Shown here: positions 1 through 8,889 of the stretch, in pieces
How positions within the stretch are numbered: position 1 is the stretch's first letter
Layout: every line of letters starts with the position of its first letter
Source of the DNA: Benzoatithermus flavus
GTDB lineage: Bacteria; Pseudomonadota; Alphaproteobacteria; Geminicoccales; Geminicoccaceae
Length of the DNA: 64,000 nt
Assembly: GCF_037908215.1 (NCBI RefSeq)
Contig: NZ_JBBLZC010000011.1
Coordinates: 99,967-163,966 of the forward strand
Reading direction: 5' to 3'
The notes under the pieces: model-generated
Databases searched by the model: none
What the model was told of the DNA's origin: nothing
Seen by the model: the letters and a program-made list of their open reading frames with translations, nothing else
Position numbers and translations under genes: made by a program

Positions 1-153
1 GAGGACGAGCGCCGTGCCGGCGGCCCAGATCGACCCGGCCGGCTCGGGAGCGCCCAGCACCCACGTCGCAGCGCCGCCCGCGAGGGCCGCGAGCGTCGCG
101 GCGAGAAGCAGGCGGTCCGGGGTGAGCGCCCGGCCGAACGCGGTTCTGCTCAT
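1..153 (-). CDS. Heavy-metal P-type ATPase, N-terminal fragment (cut by window edge)
   Basis: Only the first 51 codons are present, read leftward from an ATG at 153. The frame begins MSRTAFGRALTPDRLLLAA, runs into a hydrophobic alanine/leucine helix and ends WAAGTALVL at the window edge. A short basic leader, one early membrane helix and a WAA-T-x-L patch resemble the start of heavy-metal P1B-type ATPases that lack an HMA domain. No catalytic motif is visible, so this is a resemblance call only; another membrane protein is possible. It lies 98 bp upstream (on its own strand) of nothing else visible, and follows the TRAP genes in the same orientation. Confidence 0.5.
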   Translation of the reverse strand, partial: MSRTAFGRALTPDRLLLAATLAALAGGAATWVLGAPEPAGSIWAAGTALVL

Positions 154-251
154 GGCGGCATGGCCCTGCACGATGGTTGCCGAGCGCAGTCTGCCCGCGC
201 CGCGCTCCGTCCGCCTTGATCCGCGTCAACGGCGGTCCGCGGCTCGTGCCT

Positions 252-1658
252 TCAGCGCGCGATGCCCGCCGCCCGCGGCAGCCAGAGCGTCAGCTCGGGG
301 ACGAAGGTGATCGCGATGAGGGCGAGGAACAGGGGCACGAGCCAGGGCAGGATCGCCATGGTCGTGCGCTCGACCGAAAGCCCGGCCACACGCGAGAGCA
401 CGAACAGCACCATGCCCAGGGGCGGGTGCAGGAGCCCGATCATCAGGTTCAAGGTGAGGACCAGCCCGAAATGGATCGGGTCGATCCCGAGCTTCAGGAC
501 GATGGGCAGGAGGATCGGCACCAGGATCGTGATCGCGGCGATGGTGTCGAGGAAGCAGCCGACGAAGAGGACGAGGAGATTGACGAGGATCAGGAACACC
601 CACTTGTTCTGCGTGATACTGAGGATCGCATCCGAGAGGAGCTGCGCGGCCTGGCTCACCGTCAGGAGCCAGGCGAAGACCGAGGCGGCGGTGACGATGA
701 ACAGCACCGCGGCCGTGGTCTCGATCGTGTCGAAGGTGGCTTTGGCGAGGGTCGCGAGCGTCATCGAGCGGTAGCGGACGAGGCCGAGGAAGAGCGACCA
801 CAAGACGGCCGCGACCGCCGCCTCGGTCGGCGTGAACCAGCCCAGGGTCATGCCGCCGATCAGGATCACCGGCGTCATCAGCGCCATGACGGCCGAGAAG
901 TCGAGCCACCAGTCGAGCGCCAGGAGGGCCGCGAGGGCGATGGCGATGGCGAGGTTCTGCGAGAGCCCGGCCCAGACCAGGGCATAGGCCGCGACCGGAA
1001 AGGCCAGCACCACCACGACCTCGAGCGCGGCCGCGAGCAGCTTGCGCGCATCGAACGGCGTGTCCGAGCCCCAGCCGCGGCGGTAGGCGAACACGGCCAC
1101 CGTCGCCATCATGAACAGCGTCATCACCGCACCGGGAACGACGCCGCCCAAGAACAGGGCGCCGATCGAGGTGTTGGCCATCATGCCGTAGATGACGAAG
1201 GGCAGGGACGGCGGGATGATGGGCCCGAGCGTCGCCGAGGCCGCCGTCACACCCACCGCCACCTCGGTCGAGTAGCCGTGGTCCTTCATGGCCTTGATCT
1301 CGATCGTGCCGATCCCGGCCGCATCGGCGATCGCGGTGCCGGACATGCCCGAGAAGATCACCGAGCCCACGATGTTCACCTGTGCCAAGCCCCCCTTCAT
1401 CCAACCGACGAGCGCCACGGCGAAGCTGTAGATCCGGCCCGTGACCCCGGCGATGTTCATGAGGTTGCCGGCGAGGATGAAGAACGGCACGGCAAGCAGC
1501 GGGAAGCTTTCGACCCCGGCGATCATGCGCTGGGCGACGATCACGTCGGGCGCCACGTCGTAGGCGAGGAGATAGGCGATCGAGGCCACGGCCATGGCGA
1601 CCGCGACCGGGACGCCCAGCACCATGAGGCCGAGGAAGGCGCCGATCAGGAGCAACAT
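252..1658 (-). CDS. dctM: TRAP transporter large permease subunit DctM
   Basis: 468-residue, very hydrophobic protein of the DctM/SiaM family, the 12-helix subunit that moves an organic acid across the inner membrane using the sodium or proton gradient. It starts MLLLIGAFLGLMVLGVPVAV, the usual DctM opening, and contains typical signatures such as FSGMSGTAIADAAGIGTIEI and the loop GPIIPPSLPFVIYG. The ATG at 1658 was chosen because the family start falls there; it lies 4 bp after the dctQ stop, so the two are translationally linked. Gene order dctP-dctQ-dctM is the standard tripartite arrangement. The nearby fructuronate reductase remnant hints at a sugar acid or polyol substrate, but specificity cannot be read from the sequence. 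Confidence 0.95.
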   Translation of the reverse strand: MLLLIGAFLGLMVLGVPVAVAMAVASIAYLLAYDVAPDVIVAQRMIAGVESFPLLAVPFFILAGNLMNIAGVTGRIYSFAVALVGWMKGGLAQVNIVGSVIFSGMSGTAIADAAGIGTIEIKAMKDHGYSTEVAVGVTAASATLGPIIPPSLPFVIYGMMANTSIGALFLGGVVPGAVMTLFMMATVAVFAYRRGWGSDTPFDARKLLAAALEVVVVLAFPVAAYALVWAGLSQNLAIAIALAALLALDWWLDFSAVMALMTPVILIGGMTLGWFTPTEAAVAAVLWSLFLGLVRYRSMTLATLAKATFDTIETTAAVLFIVTAASVFAWLLTVSQAAQLLSDAILSITQNKWVFLILVNLLVLFVGCFLDTIAAITILVPILLPIVLKLGIDPIHFGLVLTLNLMIGLLHPPLGMVLFVLSRVAGLSVERTTMAILPWLVPLFLALIAITFVPELTLWLPRAAGIAR

Positions 1659-1662
1659 GGAC

Positions 1663-2235
1663 TCAGGCCTCCGAGCCGTCGAAGGCACCGGGCCGCTCGA
1701 GCGTCGACCAGCCGCGGCGGAAGTCCGTGATCGCGACCTGGACCGCGCGGAGCGTCATGAGCACGAAGCCCAGGATGACGGCATGGAAGACGATCGATTT
1801 CGGCAGGTCGATGGTGGTCATCTTCTCGTCGGGGATCATCGCGGCATAGCGCCAGACCAGCACGGCACCGTAGGCGAAGAAGGCGATGCGCAGGAGGTCG
1901 ACCAGGGTTGCCAGCACCCGCGCTGGGCGCCGCGGCAGGTAGCGGTAGAGGAAATCGACGTGGATGTGCCGCGAGAGCCGGACGCACATGGCCGAGCCCA
2001 GGAACACGACTCCGATCAGGCAGTAGATCGCGATCTCCTCGGTCCAGGCGAAGCTGTCGTTGAGCACGTAGCGGGTGAAGAACTGGAGGAAGACGGCGCC
2101 CGCCATCAGCCAGAACACGAGAAGCGTCACCCAGTCCTCGAAGGCGTAGCGTCCGAGATCGACGGGTGCGGCCTCCTCCTCGAAGGCATGGGCGAGCTCC
2201 TCGCCGGTGACGGGGGTATGGATCTCCTTGGGCAC
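1663..2235 (-). CDS. dctQ: TRAP transporter small permease subunit DctQ
   Basis: About 190 residues with the four membrane helices of DctQ/SiaQ. The cytoplasmic N-terminal stretch is followed by WVTLLVFWLMAGAVFLQFFTRYVLNDSFAWTEE cut here into the family motif FFTRYVLNDSFAWTEE, characteristic of DctQ. No ATG lies in frame upstream of the first helix; the best start is a GTG at 2235 (V-P-K-E-I), with no convincing Shine-Dalgarno, so the N-terminus is uncertain by some 20 residues. It sits 86 bp after dctP and 4 bp before dctM and would form the membrane complex with DctM. Confidence 0.9.
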   Translation of the reverse strand: MPKEIHTPVTGEELAHAFEEEAAPVDLGRYAFEDWVTLLVFWLMAGAVFLQFFTRYVLNDSFAWTEEIAIYCLIGVVFLGSAMCVRLSRHIHVDFLYRYLPRRPARVLATLVDLLRIAFFAYGAVLVWRYAAMIPDEKMTTIDLPKSIVFHAVILGFVLMTLRAVQVAITDFRRGWSTLERPGAFDGSEA

Positions 2236-2321
2236 GGGCGCGGCATCCGGGCTTGAAGGGCTGGGCTCCCCCCCGTGGGCCGGGAGGGAGGAGCGTCGGG
2301 TGGGGCGAAGCGTCGCCGGGA

Positions 2322-3299
2322 TCACTGGAGCGCTTGGATGCGCTCCCAGTCGGCCTTGCGATAGCCGAACTGCTCGAAGGTCACGTTCTTCATCACCGCT
2401 TCCTTGAACTCGTCCTTGCTCACCTCGGTGACGGTGAGCCCCTTCGACTGGAAGAACGGGATGAGCTCGGCTTCCCGCGCCTGGATCTTCTGCGTGATGC
2501 GCGCCGCGGCTGCCTGCGCCACGTCGGCGAAGACCTTCCGGTCCTCCTCCGACAGCCTGGCCCAGAGGCTCTTCGAGACGATCGTGGCGAGGTGGTCGAC
2601 GATGTGGCCGGTGAGCACGATGTGCTTCTGCACCTCGTAGAACTTCTTGGCCTCGATCGTGGTGAGCGGGTTCTCCTGCGCGTCCACCGTACCGTTCTGG
2701 AGCGCCAGATAGACCTCGGCGAAGGCGATGGGCGTGGTGTTGGCGCCGCAGGCGCGCGGCATGGCGAGATAGGCCGGCGCGTCGGGCACGCGGATCTTGA
2801 GGCCTTTCATGTCGGCGCAGCCCTTGATCGGCTTGTTCGAGGTCGTCTGCCGCGTGCCGTAGTAGCTGAGCGCCACGATATGGTGCCCGGTCTTGTCCTC
2901 GTAGCCCTTGACCAGCTCCTTGAAGACGTCGCTCTTCGCGAAGGCCAGGAGATGCTCCGGGCCGCGGAAGGTGTAGGGGAAGTAGCCGATGCCGATCGGC
3001 GGATAGCTGCGCGCGGCGAAGCTCAGGCCCGAGATGATGATGTCGACCGTGCCGAGCGACAGGCCCTGGTTGATGTCGCTCTCCTTGCCGAGCTGCGAGG
3101 CGGGGTAGACGTCGATGTGGTAGCGTCCGTCGGTGCGCTTCTCGATCTCCTGCGCCGCCCAGACCGATTCGGTGTGGAACGGTTCCGAGGTCTCGTAGAC
3201 GTGGGCCCATTTCAGGTTGGTCGGGGCGGCCACGGCCTGCCCGGTCAGAAGCGCAAGGCCCAGGGCGGCCGCCAGGGCCAATCCGTCGCGTCTTCGCAT
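2322..3299 (-). CDS. dctP: TRAP transporter substrate-binding protein DctP
   Basis: 325-residue periplasmic solute-binding protein of the DctP family. It opens with MRRRDGLALAAALGLALL and a cleavage region GQAVAAP, a Sec-type signal peptide. The mature part shows the DctP fold signatures: early strand NLKWAHVYE, VYPASQLGKESD, a region around KGLKIRVPDAPAYLAM, and the family motif NGTVDAQENPLTTI. The conserved arginine in KIRVPD normally salt-bridges a substrate carboxylate, so a carboxylate ligand is expected. First gene of the dctPQM operon, divergent from the broken fructuronate reductase gene at 3449. Confidence 0.95.
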   Translation of the reverse strand: MRRRDGLALAAALGLALLTGQAVAAPTNLKWAHVYETSEPFHTESVWAAQEIEKRTDGRYHIDVYPASQLGKESDINQGLSLGTVDIIISGLSFAARSYPPIGIGYFPYTFRGPEHLLAFAKSDVFKELVKGYEDKTGHHIVALSYYGTRQTTSNKPIKGCADMKGLKIRVPDAPAYLAMPRACGANTTPIAFAEVYLALQNGTVDAQENPLTTIEAKKFYEVQKHIVLTGHIVDHLATIVSKSLWARLSEEDRKVFADVAQAAAARITQKIQAREAELIPFFQSKGLTVTEVSKDEFKEAVMKNVTFEQFGYRKADWERIQALQ

Positions 3300-3448
3300 G
3301 TCTCTGCCTCCCTCTTTCGGTCGGATGCGGCGGTGGGAGCCCGTGCATGGCAAAACCGGCACCCCTCCGTCAACCACCGCTTTCGCGAGAGCGCGTTTCG
3401 TGGCAAGCCGGGAGCGGCGTTCCATCGCTCGAGCGGGAGCCCCCGACG

Positions 3449-3796
3449 ATGCGCCTTTCGACGAGCACCCTGCCGATGCTGCCCGCACGGATCCGGCGGC
3501 CGGCCTTCGATCGCGCCGCCGTGCGCACGGGCATCGTCCATCTCGGCGGCGGCGCCTTCCATCGTGCGCATCAGGCGGTGGTGCTCGACGACCCGCTCGC
3601 CCCGCGGCTGCGAGCCCTCGCCGCCGCGGCGGGGCCGGTCGCCGCGCGTCTCGTGCCGGTCCTGATCGGGGTGCGCGAGCTGTTCGGCGAGGATCTGCCC
3701 CGCGATCCGCGCTTTCGCGCGGCCGTGGAGACGGCGCTCGACCGGCTGCTCGCCCGGGGCGTGCGTCGCACCCTGGCGGGCCGGCCGGCGGGCTGA
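3449..3796 (+). pseudogene. Fructuronate reductase / mannitol dehydrogenase remnant with internal deletion
   Basis: The 115-codon frame from the ATG at 3449 joins two ends of a mannitol dehydrogenase/fructuronate reductase family protein. Residues near 20-45 match the N-terminal nucleotide-binding start (TGIVHLGGGAFHRAHQAV). The text then jumps to the C-terminal domain (DPLAPRLRALAAAAGP ... FGEDLPRDPRFRAAVETAL ... LLARGVRRTL). Members are normally about 490 residues, so roughly 370 codons, including the catalytic Lys region, are missing without loss of frame. The junction lies near 3580. It cannot be an active enzyme of this family. Its position next to a divergent dctPQM set suggests a decayed sugar-acid or polyol locus. 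Confidence 0.8.
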
Positions 3797-3797
3797 A

Positions 3798-3842
3798 GCG
3801 CCGTTCGGGCCGTCGGGCAAGGGGAGCGGGCCGGAACGGCGC
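3798..3842. terminator. Convergent hairpin between the remnant and the PhoX gene
   Basis: Perfect 9-bp inverted repeat GCGCCGTTC (3798-3806) / GAACGGCGC (3834-3842), extended by an inner GGCC/GGCC pairing after one mismatch. It lies directly after the stop of the remnant and before the stop of the convergent PhoX gene. There is no U-tract, so its role as a bidirectional terminator is inferred from position and stem strength. Confidence 0.55.
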
Positions 3843-3856
3843 CGCTCCCGAGGGGG

Positions 3857-5839
3857 TCACTCGCTGCGCGTCAGCGCCGGCAGGCCGGCGATGTAGCCGA
3901 CATAGCCGCGCGGGTCGATCCGGCGGCGCAGGTCGAGCCTGATCGCGTCGGGATACCTGGCGAGGTCCTCCGCGGCACCCGGATGCTGCACGTTGGCGGT
4001 GATGTAGGCGTGGCCGTTATAGTCGTCGAACACGTTGAGGCCGGTGTCCTCGGCCCCGGCAGGGGCGGTGAAGATCCGCGTCAGGCTCTTGGTGTCGACG
4101 TTCCAGGCCCAGACGAAATTGTTGAGGTGGTTGCCGGAATCCTCGCCGATGAACAGGGTGCGCATGGCCGCCGAGAAGCGGAGATTGTCGGGGTTCGCGA
4201 CCAGATCGGTGCTGCAGGCGTCGTACTTGCCGACCGAAGCCCCTTCCGGCTGCCTGGCACCATGGACGGGCGCATAGGCGTCGACCGCCACCCACTCGCT
4301 GTCGATGGGCCGGCCGGACGTGTCCTTCTGCCCGCCCTTCAGGTTGCTCTCGTAGACGGCGCCGCAGTTGAGATCCTTGGCGTCGGCGTCGAGCCGGATG
4401 TCGTCCTGCGGCCGGGGATCGTCCTTCACCTTGCCCATGCCGGCGCGGATCGTGCTCGCCACGATCCAGAGCTTCTTGTCGCGGTTGTCGTGGGCGACAC
4501 CTTCGAGCTTCGTGAACTCGGTCGTGGCACCGAGCCAGGCGGCGTAGCGGCGGGTCTCGAGGAACGCCGCCTCCTTCTCCCGGCCGGGCTTGAGGCGGTA
4601 ATACTCGAGCTGCGTCTTGCTGCCCGTGCCGGTATAGACGTAGAGCGGCTTGAAGCCCTGGTACTTCGCGGGCTCGGCCTTCACCTGCCCGGCGGTGGCG
4701 TAGTCCCAGATGTCGCTGAATTTGACGCCGCTCTGGATCATCGCCTCGACCTCGGCGTCGGTGGCGTGGCCGAGGCGGATCCACTCGAGCCTGGCCCGGC
4801 CGAAGCCCTCGCCCGTCTCCTGCCGCCACTTCGCGGCATAGAGCGTGCCGGCGGAGAGATCGCCCGGGCGATCGGCGACGAACATGGCGCGGATCACGTC
4901 GTCGCCGTCGTCGCCGAAATAGACGGTCTTGCGGTCGCCCATGACGTCGCCGAGCTCGAAGGCGAGCCGGCCCATGGCGTGGTGCTTCACGGCCTCGCTG
5001 GAGCCGTCGGGCTTCACCGTCACCTCGACGATGTGGCCGTACATGTAGGGGTTGGCGCCGCCCTGGTCCCAGGTCTTGCCGACCGTGCCGCGGTAGAGGT
5101 TCATGGGCTCGAGCGGCTGCTTCTCGTAGACGCGCGCGTCGGGCTCGTACTCCTCGCTGCCGAGATGGGTCATCCAGGGCGTGGTCGAGCCGTTGCAGGG
5201 AATCCACAAGCCCTCGACCTTGCCGAAGTCGACGGTCGAGAGCCGGACCGGCGTGAGCCGGCCGGTGGCGGGATCCTGGTCCAGCACGGTGACGTTCATC
5301 GCCATCGGAAGCTGGCCGTAGAGCTCGACGGGCGGCTTCGTGGGGTCGGCGTTGGGCGCTTCGGTCGAGTATTCGAGGTGGTTGACGAGGAAGAGCGGCC
5401 GGCCCTTCACGCCCTCGACCCTGGCGTCCGGGACGTTCAGGAGCGAGGTGCCGTCCTGGCCCGCCGACATGAAGGGGCCGATCGCGACGTTGCCGTCCTT
5501 GTCGGGGGCGGTGCGCTGGATCGGTTTGCCGTCCTTGTCGACGATGAGGCCGGAGTACCAGCCGCCGACATAGTCGCCGGAGCGGTGGAGGATCACGTAG
5601 CTCAAGGGGAAGGTGCGCGTGCTGCCGTCGGCGAGGGTGAGCACCGCCGACGAGCGCGTGTAGGCGCTCGCCATCTCGAGCTCGTTCGCGGGTGCCGGCG
5701 TCGGCGTGAACTCGACCAGCTTCACCTTCAAGGGTGCCGGCGGCTGCTCCGGTGCCGCCTGCTCCGCGCCGGCTGCGGCGACGAGCCCGAGCGTGCCCAC
5801 GATGGCCGTCGTCGCGGCCAGCATCGATCTTCTCGTCAT
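3857..5839 (-). CDS. PhoX-family (DUF839) exported protein, putative alkaline phosphatase
   Basis: 660-residue protein with a signal peptide (MTRRSMLAATTAIVGTLGLV then AAAGAEQ). The body carries the DUF839/PhoX beta-propeller signatures WMTHLGSEEYEPD (about residues 222-234), GHIVEVTVKPDG, and AFELGDVMGDRKTVYFGDDGDD, followed near the C-terminus by NPDNLRFSAAMRTLFIGEDSG. PhoX enzymes are Ca/Fe-dependent periplasmic phosphatases with an HLGSEE-type loop close to the metal site. The protein is longer than many PhoX proteins, and several bacterial DUF839 proteins have no proven phosphatase activity, so the enzymatic call is tentative. It stands alone; the start is preceded by an A-rich stretch with little Shine-Dalgarno character. 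Confidence 0.82.
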   Translation of the reverse strand: MTRRSMLAATTAIVGTLGLVAAAGAEQAAPEQPPAPLKVKLVEFTPTPAPANELEMASAYTRSSAVLTLADGSTRTFPLSYVILHRSGDYVGGWYSGLIVDKDGKPIQRTAPDKDGNVAIGPFMSAGQDGTSLLNVPDARVEGVKGRPLFLVNHLEYSTEAPNADPTKPPVELYGQLPMAMNVTVLDQDPATGRLTPVRLSTVDFGKVEGLWIPCNGSTTPWMTHLGSEEYEPDARVYEKQPLEPMNLYRGTVGKTWDQGGANPYMYGHIVEVTVKPDGSSEAVKHHAMGRLAFELGDVMGDRKTVYFGDDGDDVIRAMFVADRPGDLSAGTLYAAKWRQETGEGFGRARLEWIRLGHATDAEVEAMIQSGVKFSDIWDYATAGQVKAEPAKYQGFKPLYVYTGTGSKTQLEYYRLKPGREKEAAFLETRRYAAWLGATTEFTKLEGVAHDNRDKKLWIVASTIRAGMGKVKDDPRPQDDIRLDADAKDLNCGAVYESNLKGGQKDTSGRPIDSEWVAVDAYAPVHGARQPEGASVGKYDACSTDLVANPDNLRFSAAMRTLFIGEDSGNHLNNFVWAWNVDTKSLTRIFTAPAGAEDTGLNVFDDYNGHAYITANVQHPGAAEDLARYPDAIRLDLRRRIDPRGYVGYIAGLPALTRSE

Positions 5840-5876
5840 CGAGCGTTTTTTCCCGTCCGTTCGGAACCTTGCCCGG

Positions 5877-7253
5877 CTACGAATAGGAGCCCACGGTGTC
5901 AGGCGTGTGACCGGCCGGAGCCTCCGGCCTCATGCCGAGGCTCTCGGGCGGTCCGGGCGGTGACACCAGAAGCTCGGTGTCCTGCCCCGCTGCCGGCGGC
6001 AACCGTCCGGTCTCGCCGCCGCCGGTGGCGAGGACGTGGAGCCGGCGCAGGCCCGGCATGGCGAGCTTGTCCCGGAGCGCTGCGGCGGAGCCGGCGATGC
6101 CGCCCTGGCCGTCCCAGACGGTGACGGCCGCGAAACCGTCGCCGTCGCGGACGACGAGCGGCGTCTCGGCCAGGAAATGCGCCACGGGCGGCGTGATGCT
6201 GCGCCAGCGAACGAGGAGGTCGGCATGGCTTTCCGGCCGGTCGGCGAGCATGGCACCCCAGCCGCGCTTGTGGAGGAGCACGCCGTCGCGCAGCGAGGGC
6301 GAGCTGCCGCCCATGTCGAGCCAGCGGATGCCGTTCCGCTCGGCGTGCGCCGCGGCGGCGAGATAAAGGGCGCTGAGGGCGCCCAGCTTCACGGGCTCGC
6401 TGCTGCCGCCCGGCGTGCCGGGGCCCAGCACGTGGAGGCTCGCTCCTTCGATCTGGAAGAGCTGGCCGGCCACGATCTCGCCGTCGCGGCGGATCCAGAA
6501 CAGGCCGCCCTGGCGGAAGCGGCGCCGCAGCGCGTGCCGGTCGCGCACGAAGGCGAGCTCGCCGTAGCGCGCCTTGGCGAACGGCACGTACATCTCGTCG
6601 TAGAAGCGCTCGAAGTCGGCGGGGTCGTGCGAGGTGGTCCAGGTCAGCCCGCTCTTGCGCACGAGCTCGATGTTGCGCCGCGCCGTCTTGCTGGCACCGG
6701 CGAAGGTCGAGCCGTCCGCCTTGGCCTCGAGCCGTGCGCCCACCGATTCCGGCACGCGCAGCCAGAGCCGGTCGCCCGAGCGCCTGGCGAGCCAGCGCGG
6801 CACGGTCGCCACCACGAGGTCCACGCCCTCGGCCAGCGCCGGCAGCATGGCGGGCAGGCGGAACGGGCTCGCCGTGCCGATGCGCTCGAACACGGGCGCC
6901 TCGGCGAAGAACCGCTTCGCGAGATAGCGCGCCGTGGCGGAATCGCCGGCAAGCAGCAGCGTTCCCGGCGTGCCGTCGGCGAGGACCGGGCCGCGCGCCC
7001 GCAGCAAAGGCACGCGCCGGCGCAGGAGCGGCAGGAGATAACGTTGGCCCGCGCGCAGCCAGGGATCGACGCTCGGCGGCAGGTGCTCGATCAGGGGGCC
7101 GATCAGGCCGGCCCGGTCGCCTCGTTTCTCGCTCAGGGTCGTGCCATCCGGTTGCAGGAGTCGCAAAGGTGCCGCGCGCCCGGCCGGCTCCCGGCCGCGC
7201 CGCGCCGCCACGGAGCCGAGCCGTGACGACCTCTTGTCCAGAAATATGATCAT
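5877..7253 (-). CDS. GNAT-fold (FemAB/BioF2-like) protein of the polysaccharide cluster
   Basis: 458-residue cytoplasmic protein whose C-terminal half resembles the Acetyltransf_6/FemAB-like GNAT family: ASKTARRNIELVRKSG, FERFYDEMYVPFAKARYGE, GLFWIRRDGEIVAGQLF, and IRWLDMGGSSPSLRDGVL, where the WLDMGG patch is typical of these EPS-linked transferases. The N-terminal 130 residues are not recognisable. The ATG at 7253 is preferred because upstream codons are AT-rich and non-coding in character. It is divergent from the pyruvyl transferase gene across 211 bp. Such proteins are often encoded in exopolysaccharide loci, perhaps adding acyl or aminoacyl groups; the exact substrate is unknown. Confidence 0.72.
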   Translation of the reverse strand: MIIFLDKRSSRLGSVAARRGREPAGRAAPLRLLQPDGTTLSEKRGDRAGLIGPLIEHLPPSVDPWLRAGQRYLLPLLRRRVPLLRARGPVLADGTPGTLLLAGDSATARYLAKRFFAEAPVFERIGTASPFRLPAMLPALAEGVDLVVATVPRWLARRSGDRLWLRVPESVGARLEAKADGSTFAGASKTARRNIELVRKSGLTWTTSHDPADFERFYDEMYVPFAKARYGELAFVRDRHALRRRFRQGGLFWIRRDGEIVAGQLFQIEGASLHVLGPGTPGGSSEPVKLGALSALYLAAAAHAERNGIRWLDMGGSSPSLRDGVLLHKRGWGAMLADRPESHADLLVRWRSITPPVAHFLAETPLVVRDGDGFAAVTVWDGQGGIAGSAAALRDKLAMPGLRRLHVLATGGGETGRLPPAAGQDTELLVSPPGPPESLGMRPEAPAGHTPDTVGSYS

Positions 7254-7464
7254 AGCGGCCCTTCCATCCACCGATAAGAGTGTCAATTCAATATCCAAAG
7301 TATTAATACGAAAGATAGATGGAGCAGAAGTTCTAATGTGCCAATTCCGGACAACCTGAAATTCCTTTAAGGGATAGCGTCGTACGTCAGATTTTTGTTG
7401 TTCGGTCGGAGAGGGAGAGCCTAGTATTTTAAACTGTAAAGGCCGCGCTGGCGGGCGCGGCACC
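7254..7464. promoter_or_regulatory. AT-rich divergent intergenic region of the polysaccharide cluster
   Basis: This 211-bp spacer separates divergent genes and is strikingly AT-richer than its surroundings (for example AATATCCAAAGTATTAATAC near 7290). On the plus strand TTGTTC at 7398-7403 followed after 17 bp by CTAGTA at 7421-7426 is a weak sigma70-like candidate. No clear dyad was found. Confidence 0.4.
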
Positions 7465-8739
7465 ATGGCATTCGCCTCAACGGGTTTGGACCACACGTTG
7501 TCTGTGCCATACGTCGATCAATCGCTGGTTCGCGCCGGACGGCGGAGCCGGCCGCGGATTCTCGTGCTCGGTGGCGACGCCGACGGCAATCTCGGCGATC
7601 GCGCCATTCTTCAGGCCACGTGCCGTCAGATCCAGGAGCTGGCCCCGGAAGCTGCCGTGGCGGTGGTCTCGGGCGACGGGGCGCGGGCGAGCCGCGACTA
7701 CGGCGCGCGCGCGATCGCACCCGGCCCGCGCGGCTTTCTGTCGTTGTGCGCGGCGGCGGCGCGGAGCGATCTCGTCCTCATCGGCGGCGGCGGCCTGTTC
7801 CAGGACGACGACAGCCTCGTGAAGATGCCCTACTGGGCGCTGCGCGTGGCGTTGATGCGGCTGTTCTGCCGCCGGGTCGTGGGCTACGCGCTCGGGGTCG
7901 GGCCGCTGCGCGCCGGCATCAGCCGGCTCGCGGCGCGGCTCGCCTTCGCCTGCATGGAGCAGGTGACGGTGCGCGATCCCGAGGCGCTCGAGGTGGCGCA
8001 GCCCTTGACCGGAAAGAGGGTGGGGCTGGTTCCGGACCCGGCACTCCTCCTGCCGCCGGCCGACCCGGAAGCCGCGCGGGACCTGCTGCGGCGGCACGGT
8101 GTTCCGCTCGACGGCCGGCCGCTCGTGGGCGTGGCGCTGCGCCGCTGGTTCCCGGCAAAGCCGCGCATCGTCCCGAACAAGATCGCGCATCGCCTGCCCT
8201 GGCGCCGCGAGCGGCCGCCCGAGCCCGAGGCCGAGGCGCTCACGGCGGGCCTGGCCAGGGCGCTCGATGCGCTCGTGCGCGAGCACGGCGCCTTCGTGCT
8301 GTTCCTTCCGACCTACACCTATGCCCACGAGGGCGACGATCGCGTGTGCGAGGCGGTCGCGGCCAGGATGACGGCACCGGCCGGCGCACGCGCCATGCTC
8401 CGCCTCGACGACGCCGCCCTCTACAAGGCGGTCGCGGGCGAGCTCGCCGTGCTCCTGGGCGGGCGGATGCATCCCACCATCCTCGCCGCCGCCATGGGCA
8501 CGCCGGTGGTGGGCCTCGCCTACAATCCCAAGTTCATGGGCTTCTTCGAGCTTCTCGGCGCTGCCGACCGGGTGCTCGACGTCGGCCGGTTCGTCCGCGA
8601 GGACAGGGCGGAGGAGCTTTCGGCCCTGCTCGACGGTGCCTTGCGCGAGCGGTCCGGCCCCCCGCGGGAGCGGATCGAGACGCTGACGGCGCCGATCCGC
8701 TCGCTCAACCGCGCGCTGTTCGGGGAGCTCGCCCGATGA
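7465..8739 (+). CDS. Polysaccharide pyruvyl transferase family protein
   Basis: 424-residue protein of the CsaB/WcaK family, which adds ketal pyruvate to sugar residues of extracellular polysaccharides or related surface polymers. Visible signatures are ILVLGGDADGNLGDRAIL near the N-terminus (the GxxNxGD loop), DLVLIGGGGLFQDD, VVGYALGVGPL, VTVRDPEALE, and the C-terminal LLGGRMHPTILAAAMGTPVV with AYNPKF, the canonical HP-x(n)-G-P-V-x-Y nucleotide-site region. The ATG at 7465 lacks a good ribosome binding site, so the exact start is uncertain. First gene of a polysaccharide block with a GT4 glycosyltransferase 150 bp downstream. Confidence 0.88.
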   Translation: MAFASTGLDHTLSVPYVDQSLVRAGRRSRPRILVLGGDADGNLGDRAILQATCRQIQELAPEAAVAVVSGDGARASRDYGARAIAPGPRGFLSLCAAAARSDLVLIGGGGLFQDDDSLVKMPYWALRVALMRLFCRRVVGYALGVGPLRAGISRLAARLAFACMEQVTVRDPEALEVAQPLTGKRVGLVPDPALLLPPADPEAARDLLRRHGVPLDGRPLVGVALRRWFPAKPRIVPNKIAHRLPWRRERPPEPEAEALTAGLARALDALVREHGAFVLFLPTYTYAHEGDDRVCEAVAARMTAPAGARAMLRLDDAALYKAVAGELAVLLGGRMHPTILAAAMGTPVVGLAYNPKFMGFFELLGAADRVLDVGRFVREDRAEELSALLDGALRERSGPPRERIETLTAPIRSLNRALFGELAR

Positions 8740-8889
8740 GCCTCCCCGTCCGTGCGGCTGGCCGGGGGGCGGCAGGGAACGCGAGGCTGGGGCAGCGATG
8801 TTCCCTGCCGTGAGCACCACATCGACCAACGCGGAAACGCAAAGGTGCGGGCCGACCGCCCGCGCCCCTGTAACGACGGGTCAAGCGTC

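Noticed and set aside
177..1730. Long open frames antisense to dctM rich in Asp, Arg, His and Glu
   Set aside because: Composition is the mirror of a GC-biased membrane-protein gene; no family motif, while the dctM reading is unmistakable.
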